A DNA stretch of 64,000 nt from Ignavibacteriales bacterium (lineage in GTDB: Bacteria > Bacteroidota > Ignavibacteria > Ignavibacteriales > Melioribacteraceae): the NCBI GenBank assembly GCA_020635275.1, contig JACKAA010000003.1:682173-746172 (forward strand), given 5' to 3'. Each line of letters starts with the position of its first letter. Position 1 is the stretch's first letter. Below are positions 20,092-29,442 of the stretch, one piece after another. The position numbers and the translations under genes were made by a program. The notes under the pieces are model-generated. The model was not told the DNA's origin. It ran no database searches and saw only the letters and a program-made list of their open reading frames with translations.

Positions 20092-20664
20092 ATGTATAAA
20101 ATATTTTCTTGTCTGCGTTTTCCATTCTACATTTTCCATTTCTTAATAATCCTAATTTTACTCTTTCTCTTGATCTTTCCCAGCTGTACAGGTCAAAATA
20201 CTTCACCACAAATTATTCATGATACCGTTTATATTAATTCTGCACAATTTCTAAATAAGCTAACAGTAAAATCAGTAAAAGTTGATTCAGCTTATAGTGT
20301 ATTAACTGGGGATAAAATGATTGATGGAATTTCAGCATTTGTAAATGAAGATCAAACTAAAAGTAGATGGGCAGTAGAAGGATATCCGCATTTCGGCGTA
20401 ATTTATTTTGATAGTTTAGTCACAATAAATAAAATCAGAATAAATCTTTACAAAGGTGATCAAGGTTATACAAATCATATTAAACTTTACAACTTCTCAG
20501 ATCTCATTTGGGAAGGTGATATAGGTAATTATGAATGGAATGATATAAATATTAATTTCTATGGTTCAATGATCTACTTAGAAATAACCGGTCCATCAAT
20601 TGAATTACAAGGTAAAACAAACAGTTGGACAGACATCGGTGAAGTGGAGTTTTATGGGAATTAA
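20092..20664 (+). CDS. Lipoprotein with F5/8 type C (discoidin)-like domain
   Basis: This 190-residue protein has a long hydrophobic N-terminus ending in the lipobox-like 'IFPSC', so it is probably a lipoprotein. Residues about 55-190 look like a single galactose-binding-type beta-sandwich: 'DKMIDGISAFVNEDQTKSRW', then 'FGVIYFDSLVTINKIRINLY' and the closing 'WTDIGEVEFYG'. Such domains bind sugars and are usually attached to enzymes. Here the domain stands alone as a membrane-anchored binding module beside glycosidases. No ribosome binding site is clear before the ATG. The function is inferred from fold only. Confidence 0.65.
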   Translation: MYKIFSCLRFPFYIFHFLIILILLFLLIFPSCTGQNTSPQIIHDTVYINSAQFLNKLTVKSVKVDSAYSVLTGDKMIDGISAFVNEDQTKSRWAVEGYPHFGVIYFDSLVTINKIRINLYKGDQGYTNHIKLYNFSDLIWEGDIGNYEWNDININFYGSMIYLEITGPSIELQGKTNSWTDIGEVEFYGN

Positions 20665-20728
20665 TAAAACAAAACCCACTTGGTTATTTCGGGGGATAAA
20701 ATACAGTTTTCTACGCACTGTTTATTAT

Positions 20729-22825
20729 CTATACTGTTAAAGTAAATCGATATTTCATATTATCTTCAAACCACATCATAAAATTTGTCCCCCAGACATT
20801 GTTGTATAAACAAAAATGCATGCCTTTATCAACTTCAGGTAACTTATTGTTAAAATTTAGTAAACTCCTTTCACTTGGGGCAACCAAAGCAGCATCAAGT
20901 GATTTAATTTGAAAAAAGGTACGATCATCTTTGTATTTGACTGAATCAATTATTCCATGCAATTTTCTATTCCCATTTTTAACTATGTCTTTAGGATCAA
21001 TGTCCAAACCCATTTTATCAAGGTACCAACTTCCACTACTAACTTTTGGAATAAACGAAAACCATAAAGCTTCTGGTAACCTATTTGCTGGTTTATCAAA
21101 CCATTGTAATTCTATTTCAATTGATGATGTGTTTTTGAATATATATTTAGTAATAAAAATACCGGCACTATTTGTAACAAAATTTTTATTATTATCATTT
21201 ATTTGTATTTCTGATTTAATGATAACGGTTTCATTTCCTTCGTCATTCTTTTTTAATATTTCTGCAACCTTAGAAAAATAAGTTTTACTTTTTATACCTA
21301 GTTTTTCAATTCCTGGTTTACCAAAATCAGCAATTGCCCAATATGGTTTCTGTGTCAAATATTGATCTTGGAATCTATCGTAATCTTCCTTTGAAAATAA
21401 TTGATATGCTAAAAGACCTATAGTTGAATTTTTATCTGCCCAAATAATTCCAGTTTTAGAATTCTCTAATTTAATAATTGCCCCGGTATTCGAATCAAAT
21501 TCAACATCAAAATTTTCAGTTGTAATTTTACAATCATTTAAATTTGTATATGTTTTTGTATCTGGAATTACAGGCTCATTATTTTTCAAGGATATTAATG
21601 CTTGTTGTTTCAATGTATTTGGTAAAGAATCAATTGCTTTATCAATATATGTTCTTTTTTCATTCCATGATTTTTCCATTAATTTAAAATTGTCTTTAGT
21701 TCTTGCTTTATCAAAATCATTATGTCTATAAATGTCCCAATCTTTTAAATGTGTTTTTACATCTAATCCCCAAGTATGTTCAGCAATCATCATTAAAGGT
21801 ATTCCAAATTTAAGGTCTTGAATGTCACCATGCTTTATAAAACCTTTTGCTATCCATTCATTCCTTATTCTGCAAAGTTCTCTATATCTTGCAATTTTCC
21901 ATGGATCACTTCCTACTCCATGAATCCAAGTGTCTCCTAATTCTTGTTTAACAATTGGGAGCGAACTACGTATTTTTTCAACATCGCTGGCAACGCTATT
22001 TAAATTTGATCCAACAAGTTGAGCATTTGGAAATTTTTTCTTTAGGTTACCATATGTATTCTTAATTGCTTCAATTGACTGAGGGCCATGATTATCACCA
22101 GTAAAATTAATTGCAACAGCAACTTTTGTATTTGGGATAATCATTATTGATCCATAATCCATTTGATACATAACAATTATTTCTGAATTATCTGGTGCGA
22201 GCCATCTGAAAAGTGGCGGTAATTCCGAAGGTGTTGATGCTGGATTAATTCCAATATGCAGAAACTTTATATCTGCTTTCTGCAATACTGGGACTATTCC
22301 TATTGAATGTGAAGGTACATCAGTCATCTTAGCTGCAATAGTAGTTTTCCCAAACCTTTTGTCTAACTCTGCAGCAAGTCTTGTCGATAAGGAGAATAAT
22401 GATTTATCCATTAATTCTGAATGCATTGTAAATGGAAGCCCATGCCATACAATATCGCCATTGTTAATTGCATCTTCCATACGAATTCTTTCACCTTTAG
22501 TCGCTCTTTCCAAGAATTCATATATCAGCCAAGAACCAGTAGTCCAAACAAAATTTTCTTTTAATTTTTCTTCTCTTATTTCTTCAGCTAAAGAAAGTGC
22601 TGAGGGTATAAAACTTTTAAAATATCTCTCTACGACATTTTCAGCTAAATCAGTAAAACCAATATCTAAATGAGTCTTAAAAATCACATGTACTTTTTCT
22701 ATTTCATTATTAATCTGTTCATTTTGATTATAACGAATATTACTAAATACTTTTGCGGGATTTATATACAATAAACTAGAAATTGAGAACAATGAATTAA
22801 GAAATTTTTTCCTGTCCATAATCAT
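20729..22825 (-). CDS. DUF5054, GH38-like exported glycosidase-type protein
   Basis: This 698-residue protein has a Tat/Sec-like N-terminus ('MDRKKFLNSLFSISSLLYI'). The N-terminal domain begins 'VHVIFKTHLDIGFTDLAENV', which resembles the 'HxDxGW' zinc-binding start of GH38 alpha-mannosidases. Related motifs follow: 'VWTTGSWLIYEFLERA', 'MTDVPSHSIGIVPVLQKADI' and 'FRWLAPDNSEIIVMYQ'. The C-terminal half is a large beta-sandwich ('NFDVEFDSNTGAIIKLEN') as in GH38-type enzymes. I recognise the overall family as DUF5054, whose activity is not established. A metal-dependent exo-glycosidase is the best guess. It is convergent with the discoidin-like lipoprotein gene. Confidence 0.82.
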   Translation of the reverse strand: MIMDRKKFLNSLFSISSLLYINPAKVFSNIRYNQNEQINNEIEKVHVIFKTHLDIGFTDLAENVVERYFKSFIPSALSLAEEIREEKLKENFVWTTGSWLIYEFLERATKGERIRMEDAINNGDIVWHGLPFTMHSELMDKSLFSLSTRLAAELDKRFGKTTIAAKMTDVPSHSIGIVPVLQKADIKFLHIGINPASTPSELPPLFRWLAPDNSEIIVMYQMDYGSIMIIPNTKVAVAINFTGDNHGPQSIEAIKNTYGNLKKKFPNAQLVGSNLNSVASDVEKIRSSLPIVKQELGDTWIHGVGSDPWKIARYRELCRIRNEWIAKGFIKHGDIQDLKFGIPLMMIAEHTWGLDVKTHLKDWDIYRHNDFDKARTKDNFKLMEKSWNEKRTYIDKAIDSLPNTLKQQALISLKNNEPVIPDTKTYTNLNDCKITTENFDVEFDSNTGAIIKLENSKTGIIWADKNSTIGLLAYQLFSKEDYDRFQDQYLTQKPYWAIADFGKPGIEKLGIKSKTYFSKVAEILKKNDEGNETVIIKSEIQINDNNKNFVTNSAGIFITKYIFKNTSSIEIELQWFDKPANRLPEALWFSFIPKVSSGSWYLDKMGLDIDPKDIVKNGNRKLHGIIDSVKYKDDRTFFQIKSLDAALVAPSERSLLNFNNKLPEVDKGMHFCLYNNVWGTNFMMWFEDNMKYRFTLTV

Positions 22826-23084
22826 CTTTAATTTAATTTCATTGAAAAAATAATGTAATTAAAATATTATGAATAATAAATAAAATTAGATTCTTCAATT
22901 TTCTCAAAAATGTCCAAATAAGATTACCCTCAATTCAACAATTTTTTTTTATTTATATTGTGCGCGATTTAACAATCTATTGCTGAAAAACTATTATTTA
23001 AATAACCATTATCTAAGAAGAATTTGAACCAGGAACAATTCCCTAATTTATGTGGGCTTTATCAAATAAAAACTATTCAATTTG
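22826..23084. other. Intergenic region upstream of the DUF5054 gene
   Basis: This AT-rich gap should contain the promoter of the DUF5054 gene. I see no gene or clear hairpin; the decayed T9SS tail begins at its right edge. Confidence 0.45.
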
Positions 23085-23250
23085 TTATTTTAAACGAATC
23101 ATGTTCTTTGTTTCTACAAAAACCTATCCCGCACTTGATGCAGGATTACCAGCTTGTAGTATTTAGAAATATATTTCACATTTAACTTTTCTGGAATACT
23201 ATATTTTATTGTCGTTGTTTGATTAAATGGATTGGAGAAGCGAAGTAATC
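23085..23250 (-). pseudogene. Decayed T9SS sorting-domain remnant
   Basis: Read on the minus strand, one frame gives 'NPFNQTTTIKYSIPEKLNVK'. After a shift, another frame gives 'LQAGNPASSAG', a stop, and then 'VETKNMIRLK' with a final TAA at 23085. Together these are the start and end of a type A T9SS sorting domain (standard form: 'NPFNPTT...IPE...YRLQAGN...ETKKMxLLK'). The middle is deleted and there is an in-frame stop. This is the tail of a former secreted protein whose body is gone. Confidence 0.7.
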
Positions 23251-23262
23251 TTTTAAAAAGTT

Positions 23263-23772
23263 TTAGCGTAATTCAAAAGGTGTAATTTTTAAATCTTTAT
23301 TTTTAGTAACGATATCAGTAACAAGTGAAACATGACAATTTATATTTTGTACTTCATCTATTTCTACCGTATTAATATTGAATTTAAAATATAATTTTGA
23401 TTTATTATCCAAATATAATTTCTCATTGTCAAAATCATAGTGGTACATTCCTATATCGCCAGCATCAAATGCCACTTGCATTTTTCTTTTACTTTCTTTT
23501 ATTTGCTCATTCTGAATTTTAATTGTTTTGTAATCATTTCTTATTAGAAAAAAAATTAAAATTGCTGTAGCTATTACAAACAGTAGTCCTTTAATAGATT
23601 GTATTTGTTGAAATGTTTCGTATGAAGTAAAGAGCTGAGCAGCTATTTGATCTGAATAAATAATCCAAAGTATTGATATAATTAAATAAATAATTGAAAT
23701 ACGGTAATGAGTTGTTTTTATTAACTTTTTGAAAAAGTATTTTGTTTTAACTTTAAAATTCAACTTTCTCAC
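23263..23772 (-). pseudogene. PAS-domain sensor kinase, N-terminal fragment
   Basis: The 169-codon frame (GTG start) encodes two transmembrane helices ('ISIIYLIISILWIIYSDQIA' and 'GLLFVIATAILIFFLIRND'), then a coiled linker and the beginning of a PAS domain ('MQVAFDAGDIGMYHYDF'). This layout is the membrane N-terminus of hybrid or PAS sensor histidine kinases. No HisKA or ATPase domain follows: the frame stops at 23263 and the decayed T9SS tail lies just beyond. It is best read as a truncated kinase, although the fragment could still be expressed. Confidence 0.65.
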
Positions 23773-24089
23773 CTTTCAAAAATGAATAATTATTTAAAAA
23801 TTTAAGTGTTTTTTATTGTGTTTAAAATGAATCTCTAAAAAAATAATAATCGGTCAATTCTTTTAAATTCCATATTTCTGAATTTTATGATTGCCGTTAT
23901 TTGAACAACCTATTTTGTAATCTTTAATTTTTTTTGAATACTTAGTAATTATGCGAAGTTAATTAAGATTTTATTTATGTCTGATTTTCGATTTATATTG
24001 ATCCACATATTTTGGATGACTCTAAATTCAAACGCAATAAATCTTGTCAGAATTTAGCACGACTGATTTGATGATTATATTTTTTTTTA
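23773..24089. other. Intergenic region
   Basis: This AT-rich gap lies between the kinase fragment and the DUF4097-like lipoprotein gene. I see nothing recognisable in it. Confidence 0.45.
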
Positions 24090-24881
24090 TTAGTTAAAAC
24101 CAATTATAGTTACATTTCCATTTTTCGTAGCCAAACTTATTTCACCTTCTCCATTTCCTAATTGACCACTTAATTTTCCACTTTGCTGACTGATATCTAA
24201 TATTTCAATGTTTTCATAAATAATTGCGCCCTTATCTGTTTGTGCATTTATACTCGCTGATGTTTCTTTAGGGATCCTTAAAGTTATTGCTCCATCTAAT
24301 GTTAATGCTTTACAGTATCCGCTATCAGGTATCACAATCTCAATTTCTATTTCTCCTTTTTCAGTTTCAATATCGCATGAACCACTATGTCCAACTATTT
24401 TAACATGGTCCTTAATATTCCTAGTTGTAATTTGATTAGACATATAAAATGAATAAACGCCTTCTTTCATATTACTTATATAACATGGCAGTTCGCCTGG
24501 AACATATAAATCTAAATATCCATATGTTTCTAAATAATCAGAATCGAATGGATATGAAACTGATAGATTTAATTGATGGGATGATATATTTGACTCAAGA
24601 ACAATTTCATCAAAATAACTGATTGCTTTTTCGGTAGACTCTGCTTTAACCGTCTTACTTAAAACGTAATTTATTTTGTTACTTTCAATATCATTTGAAT
24701 ATAAAATTACACCACCCTTTATATTTTCTATGGAAACATTTTTAACGTTTTCTAAAACTATTTCACCATCAGAATCAGTTGATTGTTGAACTAACTCTAT
24801 TGGATCTGTTCCATTACCGCTAGAGCAACCAATTCCAAAAAATAAAATAATAAGTAAAAAGCACAATGATTTTAAAGTCAT
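24090..24881 (-). CDS. DUF4097-like beta-strand-repeat lipoprotein
   Basis: This 263-residue protein has a lipobox at 'FGIGC' (about residue 19), so it is membrane-anchored. The body consists of repeating short beta-strands with alternating polar and hydrophobic residues ('VENIKGGVILYSND'-like segments, 'KALTLDGAITLRIPKETSAS', 'GEGEISLATKNGNVTIIGF'). This resembles the DUF4097/putative adhesin fold, a right-handed beta-solenoid. Function in that family is unknown. 'AGGAGAAAG' precedes the ATG. It follows the YCF48-repeat T9SS gene by 41 bp and is probably in the same operon. Confidence 0.72.
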   Translation of the reverse strand: MTLKSLCFLLIILFFGIGCSSGNGTDPIELVQQSTDSDGEIVLENVKNVSIENIKGGVILYSNDIESNKINYVLSKTVKAESTEKAISYFDEIVLESNISSHQLNLSVSYPFDSDYLETYGYLDLYVPGELPCYISNMKEGVYSFYMSNQITTRNIKDHVKIVGHSGSCDIETEKGEIEIEIVIPDSGYCKALTLDGAITLRIPKETSASINAQTDKGAIIYENIEILDISQQSGKLSGQLGNGEGEISLATKNGNVTIIGFN

Positions 24882-24922
24882 AAATTCTTTCTCCTAAATA
24901 GATGATGCAATATTTGTTGAAA

Positions 24923-27088
24923 TTATTTCAAAAATAATAACTTTTTTGTTTCAGAAAAATCTCCAAATGTTAGTTGATAAAAATAAATTCCACTTGGTAA
25001 GCTTTTTGCATTAAACTGGACTTCATAATTACCCGGTAATTGTTGCTTATTTACTAGCTCATCTATCTTTCGTCCTAAATTGTCAAATATTTTGATTTTC
25101 ACTAATCCTTTTTTAGGTATTGCATAACTTATTGTAGTTGTTGGATTAAATGGATTAGGAAAATTTTGGTTAAGATGAAATTCATTTTTAATTATCTTAT
25201 CATTTTGTACTTGAACAATATTATTAGAAATATTGACCTTTATAATATTAGCCAAACCTCCTATTGCATAAAACTCACTATCACTAATTTTACTAAAACT
25301 CCTAATACCTTTATCCTGAAAAATTGCTGGTCTAGTCCAATTTATTCCACCATCGAATGTAACCAAATTTTTTCCACTATGATCAGAAATCCAGAATACA
25401 TCCTTGTTGAAAGAATAAATATCTGAAATAACGTCAAAAGATTCTCCTTGATTTACTTGAAACCAACTGTCTCCTCCATCTTCAGTTTTGATTATATCGC
25501 CATAATATGAAACTCCCCAAACTATTTCGGCTGAAGGGAATGATATTTTTGTTGGTAATATAAATGGTGCCATACTTTTTTCATATTTCAATTCCCATGA
25601 TAATCCACCATCAATAGTTTTAAAAATACTTCCTAAAGATGTACAGCAAAATCCAATAAGCTCATTTATAAATTCGATATTATTAATAATTTTGTTCTCA
25701 TCAACTATTATCTGATTCCAAGATTCGCCTCCATTTACTGTCTTAAAGATTTTACCTTTATTGTTGGAAACTAAGACTTTTAAACTGTCAATTACCCAAA
25801 TATCCATTATCGTGTTATCTATTGTCTTAGTAATATTAAACCAATTACTTCCTGCATCAATAGTTTTATAGATATTATAATTATCTATTAAGTAACCATG
25901 AGTTATGTCTGAAAAAGTAATTTTTGAATAATTTGAATAATTAGGAGCTAAGTTTGAATCAATAACATTTATATTCCAAGTAAATAGAGAGTCTGATATT
26001 TTCACAACATTTAGTTGACCTTTTGTATCAAAACCTGATATATATCCATTTTCTTTATCTTGGAAAGTAATTGAATTAAATGTGATAGGAATAAAATTGT
26101 CCTCATTTAATAATGAATATCCTGAATCATATGATTTAAGTATTTTTCCATTATTTTCAAAATACAACATAAAGTCTTTAGAAAGAGTCAAACATTCTGT
26201 AAACGAATAACTATCACTATATGTAAATTGCTCCCAAGTATTTCCTCCATCAATTGTATAATAATTATAATTCTTTTGGCCGACTAAGTAACCAATCTTT
26301 TCATCAAAAAAATGTACGTCAATTATTTTATTATAACTGTCTAATAATGGATCAATTATTTCGCGACCTTGCCAGGTGTTTCCTTTATCATGTGAATAAA
26401 ATAAATTACCTTCAATTCCAAGTACCCAAATATCATTTGGTTCTTCAATATGCACAGATACAGTATTAAAAGTAGATGCTCCGTATAAATATGGATCAAT
26501 GACACTAAAAGATTCACCACCATCTTCCGTTTTCAAAATTTGATCACCAAAAGTAAAGCCAGTATCCGGAGTAAAGAAATGAACAGCTTTCATTTCAAAA
26601 CCGTAAACTCTGTTATTTTTAGACCATGTATTACCTCCATCTTTAGTTTCAAACAAAACAGCAAAATCTCCCGGATAATTATCCGCTGCAATCCATCCAA
26701 AAGAATCATTTAGAAAAAAGATTTTATTAAACTTATAAGTACTATCATCAATAAATATTTTCTTCCAATTTTTTCCTCCATCTGTGGTTTTTATTATTAT
26801 TCCTTTTTCACCCACAACCCATCCAATTAACTCATTAAGGAAAAAGATAGAATTTAGTTTTTTGTTTATGCCTAAAACCTCATGAATCTCTTTCCATGTC
26901 TGTCCATTATCATTTGATATGATTATTAGTCCAGGATAACCTACAGCAATAATTGAATTTTCACTTATTATCCAAGAATCATTAATTGAATTTCCTTGCG
27001 GCAAAGGATATTTCCAAGACCATACTGGTTGAGAATAATTATTTGCAAATAATATAGCGACCAATAAAATTACTTTTAGATTTTTCAA
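24923..27088 (-). CDS. Secreted YCF48/BNR-repeat beta-propeller protein with T9SS tail
   Basis: This 721-residue protein has a signal peptide (about 1-19). More than ten repeats of the Asp-box/YCF48 type follow ('KTTDGGKNWKKI', 'ETKDGGNTWSKN', 'KTVNGGESWNQI', 'KTIDGGLSWELK'), predicting two stacked beta-propellers or one large one. The C-terminal 75 residues are a type A T9SS sorting domain ('NQNFPNPFNPTTTISYAIP'), so it is exported to the surface. Proteins of this kind are frequent in this lineage and usually have no assigned activity. The start codon appears to be TTG, because an in-frame stop lies just upstream and 'AGGA' sits at a suitable distance. Confidence 0.85.
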   Translation of the reverse strand: MKNLKVILLVAILFANNYSQPVWSWKYPLPQGNSINDSWIISENSIIAVGYPGLIIISNDNGQTWKEIHEVLGINKKLNSIFFLNELIGWVVGEKGIIIKTTDGGKNWKKIFIDDSTYKFNKIFFLNDSFGWIAADNYPGDFAVLFETKDGGNTWSKNNRVYGFEMKAVHFFTPDTGFTFGDQILKTEDGGESFSVIDPYLYGASTFNTVSVHIEEPNDIWVLGIEGNLFYSHDKGNTWQGREIIDPLLDSYNKIIDVHFFDEKIGYLVGQKNYNYYTIDGGNTWEQFTYSDSYSFTECLTLSKDFMLYFENNGKILKSYDSGYSLLNEDNFIPITFNSITFQDKENGYISGFDTKGQLNVVKISDSLFTWNINVIDSNLAPNYSNYSKITFSDITHGYLIDNYNIYKTIDAGSNWFNITKTIDNTIMDIWVIDSLKVLVSNNKGKIFKTVNGGESWNQIIVDENKIINNIEFINELIGFCCTSLGSIFKTIDGGLSWELKYEKSMAPFILPTKISFPSAEIVWGVSYYGDIIKTEDGGDSWFQVNQGESFDVISDIYSFNKDVFWISDHSGKNLVTFDGGINWTRPAIFQDKGIRSFSKISDSEFYAIGGLANIIKVNISNNIVQVQNDKIIKNEFHLNQNFPNPFNPTTTISYAIPKKGLVKIKIFDNLGRKIDELVNKQQLPGNYEVQFNAKSLPSGIYFYQLTFGDFSETKKLLFLK

Positions 27089-27255
27089 TTATCATATCCT
27101 AATTTTGTTAATAATTAACTTAATAATAAGTTTTTCTGCTTAATTACTAAGTTAATAAAACGGAGCATTTTGGGGGTTAATTAAACAATCATTTAAAAAC
27201 TGTATATTAAGAAAATTGAGTAGTTATATTGAAATGAATTTTAAATGCTAAAATT

Positions 27256-27274
27256 TAGTTACCCTTTAGCTACC
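27256..27274. repeat. Paired direct repeat, left of the tRNA fragment
   Basis: 'TAGTTACC' at 27256 and 'TAGCTACC' at 27267 are spaced 11 bp apart, one helical turn. The same kind of pair occurs to the right of the tRNA fragment. They may be arm-type sites for an integrase. Confidence 0.4.
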
Positions 27275-27300
27275 ATTGCATTTTAAAGTGAATTTTTAAA

Positions 27301-27339
27301 AATAAAAAAGCCTTTTAAGTTGTTTACTTAAAAGGCTTT
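27301..27339 (-). terminator. Rho-independent terminator behind the tRNA-Lys fragment
   Basis: A 13-bp perfect stem (27307-27319 with 27327-27339) has a 7-nt loop and is followed on the minus strand by a T-rich run. It lies about 10 bp beyond the acceptor end of the tRNA fragment, where a tRNA terminator is expected. Confidence 0.8.
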
Positions 27340-27346
27340 AGAAAAG

Positions 27347-27389
27347 TGAGCGCGGGTGGTCTCGAACCACCGACCCTCTGCTTAAAAGG
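27347..27389 (-). other. 3' half of tRNA-Lys(UUU); probable integrase attachment site
   Basis: On the minus strand the sequence reads as the anticodon loop CTTTTAA (anticodon UUU), the 3' anticodon strand GCAGA, variable loop GGGTC, a full T-arm (GGTGG-TTCGAGA-CCACC), acceptor strand CGCGCTC and discriminator A. CCA is not encoded. Upstream of the loop, where TCTGC and the D-arm should be, the sequence is unrelated and T-rich. This is therefore not a functional tRNA. A break exactly at the anticodon loop is the classical crossover position for tyrosine recombinases that integrate into tRNA genes. The orientation places the inserted DNA to the right. Confidence 0.8.
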
Positions 27390-27513
27390 AAAAATTTGTA
27401 ATTTTTTACTTTTTCGAAAAGTGCATTTTTAGCTCATATTCTAAGCTTTTAGTGTATTTTAGTACTCAAAAGTGATACATTTTGATGTCATTTTCACAAC
27501 CTTTTTGCAAAAA

Positions 27514-27532
27514 TAGCAACCATTTAGCAACC
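27514..27532. repeat. Paired direct repeat, right of the tRNA fragment
   Basis: 'TAGCAACC' occurs at 27514 and again at 27525, 11 bp apart, matching the spacing and the TAGNNACC pattern of the pair at 27256. They are candidate arm-type integrase sites. Confidence 0.42.
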
Positions 27533-27707
27533 TATTCTTACACTATAAAGTTGTATTTTTTTAATTAACAAATATCCTGAAATAATAAATGCCTTAGTAA
27601 AATTGTTTTTTATCAAATTTATTTATTTTAATTATTCAGAAAATTTATTTAATACATATAAAATTTTTAATATCAAATTTCCATCATAGGTGAGTATTAC
27701 AAATTTA

Positions 27708-29429
27708 TTAAAAAGTCAGTTGAGAATGTTTTATTGTCAATGAATTGATATTATCACCATCAATATTAATTATATTATATGTAACTTCAGGTTCTTTCTT
27801 ATCAAAATTAAAATTCAGTTCTCCGAATGAACATTTAGCATTATAACCTAATAATGCATTCTGCATCAATTCATGAGTATGAATATTTGTGAGTTTTGAA
27901 CTCATAAATTCATAAAAATCATATCCATTTTCTCTTTTTATTTTCCAAGCATCTGATCTATGCCTGTCTGCAGATAGAAGTATAATTCCTTCAATTTTAT
28001 TTTTTTCGATGAATTGAAATATTTCTTCTCGCTCTGAATCAAATCCATCCCAAGTATCATGACTGCCAGGTTTAGCTCCCTTTGCCCAAGGGACTGAGGA
28101 AACAAGTACCTTAAATGTTCCATTTAATGATAGTATAACAGATTTTAACCATTCTTTCTGCTTTGGACCAATCATTGATGGATCTTCTTTAAATGGGTTT
28201 GTTCTATAAAAACGACAATCCAACATGATAAAATCTACGTCACCGATAGAAAATTTATAATAGCATCCAGGTGCTTCATCAGTTCCATAAGCTGGATTAT
28301 TCCAATTTATTTTAAAATGTTTGAGAGTAGGCATTTTCCATTTCGGTTTATCTAAATATGGCCCAAGCCAAACATCATCTATAGCTGCATCATGGTCATC
28401 CCAAATACTAAAAGTGCTCACATGAGAAACTAATTTTCTAAAATATTTACTTGATTGTCGTCTATAATATGTATAATCATGAAAAGAATTTGGGAATCCT
28501 GGTAGATCAATATAAACATTATCACCTAACATTAACATAGCATCTGGCTTTCTTGAGTCAATAATGTTCCATATTGACTCGTGTTCTGGAGTATATCCTG
28601 CTCCCCCACCAAAACTTACTCTAATTTTTTGTTTTTCAGTTCTTTTGGGATATGTCTTAAAATTCAAATTAGTTAGTTCAGTAATTCCATCAACTAAAAT
28701 ATTATAATAATATTTTTTATTTGCCTCTAAATTTGATATTGCTATAATACAAGTATAATCATCATTAGTGATTGAATTATTTTCAAAGATATTAATAGGA
28801 TTTTTTTTAGAGTCTTTATCGAAAAGTTCTAATTTAATTGTAGATTCTTTAAGAGTCCGAAACCAAATTTTTACAGAAGAATCAGTTACAGATCCTAGCA
28901 AAGGTCCATGTAAAATATTTAAATTTTGCTTATTGACGATTGCTTGAAATTCAACGTTATTATATAAAGGTTCAAGTAGTTCACGTGGTCCCACTAAAAA
29001 TCGTTCAATAGGAAAGCCTTTATCCAATGCCAGATTGGCGGTATTAAGTGCTTCATTAATATTTCCAATTTGACAGTAAGCAATAGTTAAAATAAAAAGT
29101 GATTCAAGGTCATTCTTATCATTTTCTATACAGCTCTTACATTGATCAATTGCATTATCAATATTCCCATCTAAAATTTCAAGTAATTGCCTTTGGTTTC
29201 TTCTCTTATAAAAATTATTAGCGGCTTTCTCAGAAAACATTCTTCTATTCCACTGATTTTCACTCCCATAATATGCAAATCTTTCATCTTCAAAGAATGC
29301 ATCCTCAGGTGCATATTGACCATATTCACTTTCGGATTTATACTTTTCAATATTTTCATTATGCTTTTCTTGACAAAACGTTGTAAACAACAAAATAGGA
29401 ACAATAATAAAAGGCTTACAATTTTTCAT
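27708..29429 (-). CDS. PhoD-like metallophosphoesterase with N-terminal TPR-like region
   Basis: This 573-residue envelope protein begins with a lipoprotein-type signal ('FTTFC'). Residues about 70-150 form a helical TPR-like segment ('ESLFILTIAYCQIGNINEAL'). A fibronectin-like N-domain of PhoD follows ('LGSVTDSSVKIWFRTLKEST'). The catalytic domain has the metal-binding motifs 'LGDNVYID', 'FSIWDDHDAAIDDVW' and 'LLSADRHRSDAW'. PhoD enzymes cleave phosphodiesters and phosphomonoesters and use calcium and iron. It is the last gene of the long minus-strand run. Its role in a glycan locus is unclear; removal of phosphate or sulfate-like esters is possible. Confidence 0.83.
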   Translation of the reverse strand: MKNCKPFIIVPILLFTTFCQEKHNENIEKYKSESEYGQYAPEDAFFEDERFAYYGSENQWNRRMFSEKAANNFYKRRNQRQLLEILDGNIDNAIDQCKSCIENDKNDLESLFILTIAYCQIGNINEALNTANLALDKGFPIERFLVGPRELLEPLYNNVEFQAIVNKQNLNILHGPLLGSVTDSSVKIWFRTLKESTIKLELFDKDSKKNPINIFENNSITNDDYTCIIAISNLEANKKYYYNILVDGITELTNLNFKTYPKRTEKQKIRVSFGGGAGYTPEHESIWNIIDSRKPDAMLMLGDNVYIDLPGFPNSFHDYTYYRRQSSKYFRKLVSHVSTFSIWDDHDAAIDDVWLGPYLDKPKWKMPTLKHFKINWNNPAYGTDEAPGCYYKFSIGDVDFIMLDCRFYRTNPFKEDPSMIGPKQKEWLKSVILSLNGTFKVLVSSVPWAKGAKPGSHDTWDGFDSEREEIFQFIEKNKIEGIILLSADRHRSDAWKIKRENGYDFYEFMSSKLTNIHTHELMQNALLGYNAKCSFGELNFNFDKKEPEVTYNIINIDGDNINSLTIKHSQLTF

Positions 29430-29442
29430 TTTTTAATTTACC

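Larger units (their letters stand above)
27089..27707. other. Large intergenic region carrying an attachment-site structure
   Basis: This gap contains the tRNA-Lys 3' fragment, its terminator and two pairs of short direct repeats, listed separately. The rest (27089-27250 and 27540-27707) is AT-rich with no gene. Confidence 0.6.

Noticed and set aside
25000..27000. CRISPR-like or tandem DNA repeat
   Set aside because: The periodicity comes from Asp-box/YCF48 protein repeats, whose DNA is diverged; there are no identical spacer-separated units anywhere in the window.
27347..27425. A complete tRNA gene
   Set aside because: Only the anticodon loop, T-arm and 3' acceptor strand are present; the 5' acceptor, D-arm and 5' anticodon strand are missing.
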